This document shows positions 23,610 through 27,403 of a DNA stretch of 27,403 bases, piece by piece. Numbering within the stretch: position 1 is the first letter of the stretch; each line of letters begins with the position of its first letter. Source of the DNA: an uncultured Collinsella sp. Lineage in GTDB: Bacteria > Actinomycetota > Coriobacteriia > Coriobacteriales > Coriobacteriaceae. The position numbers were made by a program, and so were the translations under genes. The stretch spans positions 1 through 27,403 of the forward strand of contig URBP01000018.1 in NCBI GenBank assembly GCA_900546105.1. The letters run 5' to 3'. The notes below the pieces were generated by a model that worked only from the letters and a program-made list of their open reading frames with translations, searched no databases and was not told where the DNA came from.

Positions 23610-24272
23610 CTAGTCCTTAAACAGATAACCCACGCCACGGACGGTGGTGATGTGTGCCGCAATCTGCGGGCCCACCTTGGAGCGGATGCGTCGAATGTGC
23701 ACGTCGACGGTGCGCGTGCCGCCGCAGTACTCAAAGCCCCACACGCGGTGCAGCAGCACCTCGCGGCTGTAGGCACGGTTGGGGTGCGTGGCCAAAAAGC
23801 TCAGCAGCGAGTACTCCATCAGCGTCAGGTCGATGGGCTCGTTATCGAGCGTCACCTGGTAGGTAGCCAGGTTGATCTCGAGGTTATCGATGTTGAGTAC
23901 ATCGTCGGCGGTGACGGTCTCCTCCTCGCCCATCAGGCGCTGCGCACGAGCCTTGAGCTCGTTGGGCGTCGCCGTGGGGCATACAAAGTCGGCATGCGCG
24001 TGATTGGGCAGGCGCAGGGTGCCGAGCGCCTCGTCGTCGACGATCACCAGCATGGGAACGCCGCCGCGATCGTCAAGCCACTTGGCGATCTGATCGATGC
24101 GGTCGCTACGGATGCCATCGGAATCGAGAATCAGCAGGTCGAAGTCGTGCGCCGCAGTCGGCGAATCGGGGGTGGCCAGGCTCACCTCGACACCCAGGGT
24201 AGTCGTCAAGCTGCGGGCAAACTCGTGGAAGCGCGTCGTGCGCGCCATGAACAGGGCACTCTTTTCGGACAT
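23610..24272 (-). CDS. glnR: Atypical OmpR-family response regulator, GlnR-like
   Basis: A 220-residue transcription factor. Residues 1-115 are a degenerate receiver domain: the N-terminal acidic pair is missing (ALFMARTTRF) and the usual Lys before Pro is replaced (FVCPTATP), while the Asp at the phosphorylation position is kept (DLLILD50). Residues 125-220 are a winged-helix DNA-binding domain (LTLMEYSLLSFLATHPNRAYSREVLLHRVW, GGTRTVDVHIRRIRSKVG, ITTVRGVGYLF). This combination, and the domain sequence, resemble actinobacterial GlnR, an orphan nitrogen regulator not controlled by ordinary phosphorylation. No histidine kinase is adjacent. It follows glnA by 50 nt on the same strand and probably shares its transcript. 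The ATG at 24272 has GGAGG at 5 nt. Its nitrogen role is inferred from resemblance and position. Confidence 0.8.
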   Translation of the reverse strand: MSEKSALFMARTTRFHEFARSLTTTLGVEVSLATPDSPTAAHDFDLLILDSDGIRSDRIDQIAKWLDDRGGVPMLVIVDDEALGTLRLPNHAHADFVCPTATPNELKARAQRLMGEEETVTADDVLNIDNLEINLATYQVTLDNEPIDLTLMEYSLLSFLATHPNRAYSREVLLHRVWGFEYCGGTRTVDVHIRRIRSKVGPQIAAHITTVRGVGYLFKD

Positions 24273-24322
24273 ATCGGCCTCCAAAGAAATGAGCTCAATC
24301 GTACTGGGACAAGCCAGCGCGA

Positions 24323-25660
24323 TTAGGAGTTCGCCAGGTAGTGCTTGATCTCCCACTCGGTGATCGTGGATTCGAACTTATGCCACTCGTCACGCTTCTT
24401 TTTAAGGAAGAAGCTGTGGATGTGCTCACCGAGGGCATCCTTCATAAACTGCGAGTCCTCAAATACGTCGAGCGCCTCTTTGAGCGAGCGCGGCAGCGGC
24501 GTGTAGCCGGCCTCGACCATCTGACGGTCGGTGAGCTTGAGCGTCTCGGCCGTGGCCTCGGGCGGGAGTTCCAGTTTGCGCTCGATGCCGTCGAGACCGG
24601 CCGCCAGCGTGACGGCGTTGACCAGGTACGGGTTGGCCATGGGGTCGGGGCTGCGAAGCTCGATGCGCGTGGACAGCTGCTTGCCGGGCTTGTAGACCGG
24701 AATGCGGATCATGCTCGCGCGGTTGCGCAGGCCCCACGTGGCGTACTGCGGCACGGAGTCGCCGCCGGTAGTAATGCGCTTGTAGGAGTTGACCGTAGGG
24801 TTGGTGATGGCGCTGATCTCGCGCGCGTGTGCCAGGATGCCGGCCATGTAGTGCTTGGCGACGTCGGAGAGATGGTACCTCTCGTCGCCCTCGCCCCAAA
24901 AGACGTTGTTGCCGTCATGGTCGAACAGCGACTGATGCAAAAACATGGCGCTGCCGTCCTCGCCCGCCAACGGCTTGGGCATAAAGGAGGCGTGGCAGCC
25001 GCTCTCGTAAGCCTGCTGCTTAATGATGAGCTTGGCCGTGGTAATGGCGTCGGACATACTCAGGGCCTCGGCATGGCGCAGGCTCATGCCGTGCTGTGAG
25101 CGACCGGCGGCGTGGAAGGTGTACTCCACGGGCACGGACATCTTCTCGAGCGTGAGGACCGTGTTGCGGCGCAGGTCGCGAGCGGCGTCGCTCACCGAAA
25201 GATCGAAGTAGCCCACGTTGTCGAGCGGCTCGGGGGTGTGCTCGTCGGGGAAGTAGTAATACTCCAGCTCGGCACCCACGTTGAGCAGATAGCCAGCCTT
25301 CTCGGCCTTGTGAAACATGCGGCGCAGGGCGTCGCGCGGATCGCCGGCAAACGGCTTGCAATCGGGGGTGCACACGTCGCAGAACACACGGGCGACGCCG
25401 TTGTGGCTCGGGCGCCACGGCAGGATCTGGAAGGTCGAAGCATCGGGGAATGCGAGCATGTCGGCTTCCTCGGGCGTGGCAAAGCCCTCGATGGCCGAGC
25501 CGTCAAAGCCAATGCCCTCCTCAAATGCGACCTCGAGGTCCTCGGGGCTAATGGCAAAGTTCTTGAGACGGCCGAGAATGTCGACAAACCACAGACGCAC
25601 AAAGCGGATGTCACGCTGCTCTACGGAGCGGAGTACGTAATCGATGTTCTGCTGGTTCAT
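24323..25660 (-). CDS. glnA: Type I glutamine synthetase-like protein with altered metal-binding residues
   Basis: A 445-residue protein aligning over its full length with short (alpha-type) bacterial glutamine synthetases: GFDGSAIEGF, AELEYYYF (E131, E133 kept), ATFMPKP-like ASFMPKP, NPTVNSYKR, RNRASMIRIP and RIELRSPDP (E334 kept). Three other metal ligands are replaced. Where the family has HHE the sequence is FHA (A184), where it has QHE it is QHG (G191), and the His of the GSGMH motif is F240 (GSAMF). The codons at these places are clear in the DNA. It may thus be an inactive or regulatory homologue, or a ligase for another substrate. The ATG at 25660 follows AAGGGGAG. First gene of the operon with the GlnR-like regulator. 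Confidence 0.88.
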   Translation of the reverse strand: MNQQNIDYVLRSVEQRDIRFVRLWFVDILGRLKNFAISPEDLEVAFEEGIGFDGSAIEGFATPEEADMLAFPDASTFQILPWRPSHNGVARVFCDVCTPDCKPFAGDPRDALRRMFHKAEKAGYLLNVGAELEYYYFPDEHTPEPLDNVGYFDLSVSDAARDLRRNTVLTLEKMSVPVEYTFHAAGRSQHGMSLRHAEALSMSDAITTAKLIIKQQAYESGCHASFMPKPLAGEDGSAMFLHQSLFDHDGNNVFWGEGDERYHLSDVAKHYMAGILAHAREISAITNPTVNSYKRITTGGDSVPQYATWGLRNRASMIRIPVYKPGKQLSTRIELRSPDPMANPYLVNAVTLAAGLDGIERKLELPPEATAETLKLTDRQMVEAGYTPLPRSLKEALDVFEDSQFMKDALGEHIHSFFLKKKRDEWHKFESTITEWEIKHYLANS

Positions 25661-25725
25661 GTCGCTCCCCTTTCTTTCGGGCGGGTTTCGACTGGTCTAT
25701 ATCGCAGATACTATCGCAGAAAAAT

Positions 25726-25741
25726 GTTTCCGCAGGGTTAA
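25726..25741 (-). promoter_or_regulatory. GlnR-box-like half-site pair upstream of glnA
   Basis: The minus strand reads TTAAC-CCTGCG-GAAAC, 66 nt before the glnA start. The actinobacterial GlnR box is described as gTnAC, six bases, GaAAC; here the second half is exact and the first has four of five. A second pair of half-sites next to it is not clear. A -10-like TATAGA lies between the site and the gene, so activation from this position would be possible. Confidence 0.5.
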
Positions 25742-25794
25742 AGCGTATCAAGCGCTCAAAAAACGTGCGCGAACAGGCCATTGCGAACGAGCGG

Positions 25795-26817
25795 CTAGCG
25801 CGAGGTCGAAGCGCGGTGTTCGATGCGGCCGGGTATCTCGATGCGCTTGGGGGCGAGCTTTGCGGCATCGCCCACCGTAGTGGTAACGATGTCGATGCGC
25901 TCGGAGAGACGCTCGACTACGCGCTCGGCAATGGTGAGGGTGTCCTGCGCGGCCGTGGTCACACCGCCAAAGAGCACGTGGTTCCAGGGGTAATCGTCAA
26001 ACGTCGCAATCTTAAGGCCCGCCGGCAACGAGGGGCCGAGCTGGGCCAGCGCCTCGGTCAGACGCAGGAAGACCAGGCCGTTGACGGCAATGAGGCCGAG
26101 CTTTTTACCCGCATAGCCGCTGATGGTCTCGTCCAGGCGACTGACACCCGTGGCGCCACCGTCCGCCAAGGTGACGACCTCGCCCGCAAGACCGCGGCGC
26201 GAAAGCTCGTCGGCAAAGCCCTCGGCGCGCTCGCGACGCACGGGGCTGTCGTCGCTCGCCTCGGTGAGCAGGCACAGGCGCTCGCTGCCCGCAGCGGCCA
26301 AGGCGTCTACCAGGCCGGCGACCAGCTCACGGTTGTTGGAGGTCACCAGATCGACACCGCCGGCGGCAACATCGCGGTCGAGCAGCACAACAGGCAGGCG
26401 TCCCGCAGCTGCGACGATTGCCTCGTCGTTGCCGCCGCAGGTGTTGACGACCAGGCCGTCCACGCCGGCATCGATAAGTCTAGTGAGCGACTCTGCTTCC
26501 TTGGCGGGGTCATTGCCGCTAATGGCCGTCATAAGCGAGCAGCCGCGCGCGGCGGCGCTAGCGGAAAGCCCTTCGAGCATGGCGCTGGAGAACGGGTTGG
26601 TGATGTCGGCCAGAATCACGCCGATGAGGTTGGTGCGTGAGCTGCGTAGATTGCGTGCAGCAGCACGTGGGCGATAGCCAGTGCGCTCGATAACCGCCGC
26701 GATGCGAGCGCGGGTTTCCTCGGTCATCTGCCCGGGGCGGTTGTTGAGATAGCGCGAGACCGTGGCCGGGCTCACGCCCGCCTCGGCGGCAATGTCCTTG
26801 ATTCTCATCTGCGCCAT
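25795..26817 (-). CDS. LacI-family transcriptional repressor
   Basis: A 340-residue regulator. Residues 4-50 are a LacI helix-turn-helix with hinge (MRIKDIAAEAGVSPATVSRYLNNR ... IERTGYRPRAAARNLRSSRTNLIGVI). The rest is a periplasmic-binding-protein-like sensor (DITNPFSSAMLEGL, GVDGLVVN, LPVVLLDRD, DDSPVRRERAEGF, FDDYPWNHVLFGGVTTAAQD), which usually binds a sugar or related effector. The ATG at 26817 is chosen, with GGGG about 6 nt away; the second ATG at 26808 lacks a site. An open frame continues upstream to 27117 but overlaps the neighbouring regulator in another frame. No sugar-transport genes are in view, so the target is unknown. An AAAACGTT stretch in the upstream gap could be part of an operator, but this is weak. 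Confidence 0.92.
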   Translation of the reverse strand: MAQMRIKDIAAEAGVSPATVSRYLNNRPGQMTEETRARIAAVIERTGYRPRAAARNLRSSRTNLIGVILADITNPFSSAMLEGLSASAAARGCSLMTAISGNDPAKEAESLTRLIDAGVDGLVVNTCGGNDEAIVAAAGRLPVVLLDRDVAAGGVDLVTSNNRELVAGLVDALAAAGSERLCLLTEASDDSPVRRERAEGFADELSRRGLAGEVVTLADGGATGVSRLDETISGYAGKKLGLIAVNGLVFLRLTEALAQLGPSLPAGLKIATFDDYPWNHVLFGGVTTAAQDTLTIAERVVERLSERIDIVTTTVGDAAKLAPKRIEIPGRIEHRASTSR

Positions 26818-26942
26818 AGCGCACCCCGTTTCCCAATTGTCGGCAGTCTGAGCCATTTTAGGCATTTTTTTAAAAATCTCGCTTGCAAAACGTTGTAGGT
26901 GAGCAGGATCGTTTTTGCGTCTCGAGCAGATGCGGTGATGGG

Positions 26943-27403
26943 CTAGATAGACGAGTCTTTGGACAGCTCGAAATAGTCGGGATGCAAGGCGATAACCGGG
27001 CCCTGCTCCTCGGGCATCAGGTGCAAGTGCGTCTCTGCCAGGTAGCTCGCCGTGTCGGTATCGCCCCTCATAATGGCCTCGAGAATCCGACGATGTTGTC
27101 GACGAATCGGCTCCCAATCCAGATCCTGCGACACCATACGCAACCAGTTGTATCGCTCAAAATGCGTGTTGACGCTCTTCATCCAATCCCACAGCATGTG
27201 ACGACCGGCAATCTCAAAACACGTCTCATGAAACAGGTTATCCAAGTCGAAAAAGCGACGCGTCTCGCTATGGTCGAGCGACTCGGACTCGGCAAGAATC
27301 TGCTCGAGCCGATGCTTTTGCTCGGACGTGGCAGCCGGACAACATTTAATGAGTACGCTTCTTTCGAGTTTCTCGCGCAAGAAACAGGCATTCTCGGCGT
27401 GTT
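26943..27403 (-). CDS. GntR-family regulator, FCD ligand-binding domain (partial, 5' end outside the window)
   Basis: The frame is open from the right edge to TAG at 26943-26945, about 152 codons. The visible part is an all-helical FCD domain as in FadR-type regulators: ACFLREKLERS, RRFFDLDNLFHETCFEIAGR with the conserved Asp and His of the metal-binding pocket, RRQHRRILEAIMRGD and ETHLHLM with further His residues. The N-terminal winged helix that binds DNA is beyond the window. FCD regulators usually respond to organic acids or sugar acids; the effector here is unknown. It lies upstream of the LacI-type gene with 125 bp between, so the two may be separate units or a regulatory cluster. Confidence 0.85.
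   Translation of the reverse strand, partial: HAENACFLREKLERSVLIKCCPAATSEQKHRLEQILAESESLDHSETRRFFDLDNLFHETCFEIAGRHMLWDWMKSVNTHFERYNWLRMVSQDLDWEPIRRQHRRILEAIMRGDTDTASYLAETHLHLMPEEQGPVIALHPDYFELSKDSSI

Noticed and set aside
26818..27117. 100-residue N-terminal extension of the LacI-family regulator
   Set aside because: It overlaps the FCD regulator gene in another frame, and the LacI helix-turn-helix normally lies at the very N-terminus.
1..27403. CRISPR arrays, tRNA or rRNA genes, insertion sequences, phage genes
   Set aside because: None seen: no regularly spaced repeats, no tRNA-like cloverleaf noticed, and no transposase or integrase reading frame.

Overview
The window looks like a chromosomal segment of a GC-rich gut actinobacterium of the class Coriobacteriia, most likely a Collinsella-like organism. 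This rests on overall character: high GC, SpaA-type sortase-assembled pilins, an orphan GlnR-like regulator beside glnA, and many short palindromic elements between genes. No rRNA or other marker gene is present to confirm it. Almost every gene is on the minus strand; the exception is a MATE transporter (15636-16982).

Region 1 (1-6339) is a sortase-dependent pilus operon read leftwards from an AT-rich 482-bp control region. It holds a large beta-helix tip adhesin with an LPLSG sorting signal, a GC-rich three-domain SpaA-type pilin with MPSTG, and the first part of a second SpaA-type pilin that runs off the left edge. The adhesin contains a run of nine G early in its reading frame; gaining or losing one G brings a stop within a few codons, so this looks like a phase-variable pilus. 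The upstream AT-rich region is bounded by 11-bp inverted repeats, one of them between the promoter's -10 and -35 positions.

Region 2 (6340-17076) carries housekeeping and transport genes: a Cof-type HAD phosphatase, an MFS exporter, a molybdenum-cofactor pair (moaA, then a moaC-mobB fusion), a heterodimeric ABC exporter with one degenerate ATP site, and a divergent MATE exporter. The MATE promoter has a MerR-type operator, and a possible regulator remnant follows the gene. Palindromic repeats of at least two families sit at the 3' ends of several of these genes.

Region 3 (17069-21186) has ligA, a coupled 59-residue ORF, and a membrane-anchored HtrA/DegP-like protease with a clear terminator.

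Region 4 (21359-23425) is a low-GC island encoding small secreted or membrane proteins and a secreted papain-like cysteine peptidase. The peptidase is broken by a single-base frameshift, and two of the small reading frames look like one split gene.

Region 5 (23610-27403) is a nitrogen-regulation pair, glnA followed by an atypical OmpR/GlnR-like response regulator, with a GlnR-box-like sequence upstream of glnA. The GlnA-like protein lacks three of the six expected metal ligands of glutamine synthetase, so it may not make glutamine. A LacI-family repressor and a partial GntR/FCD regulator close the window.
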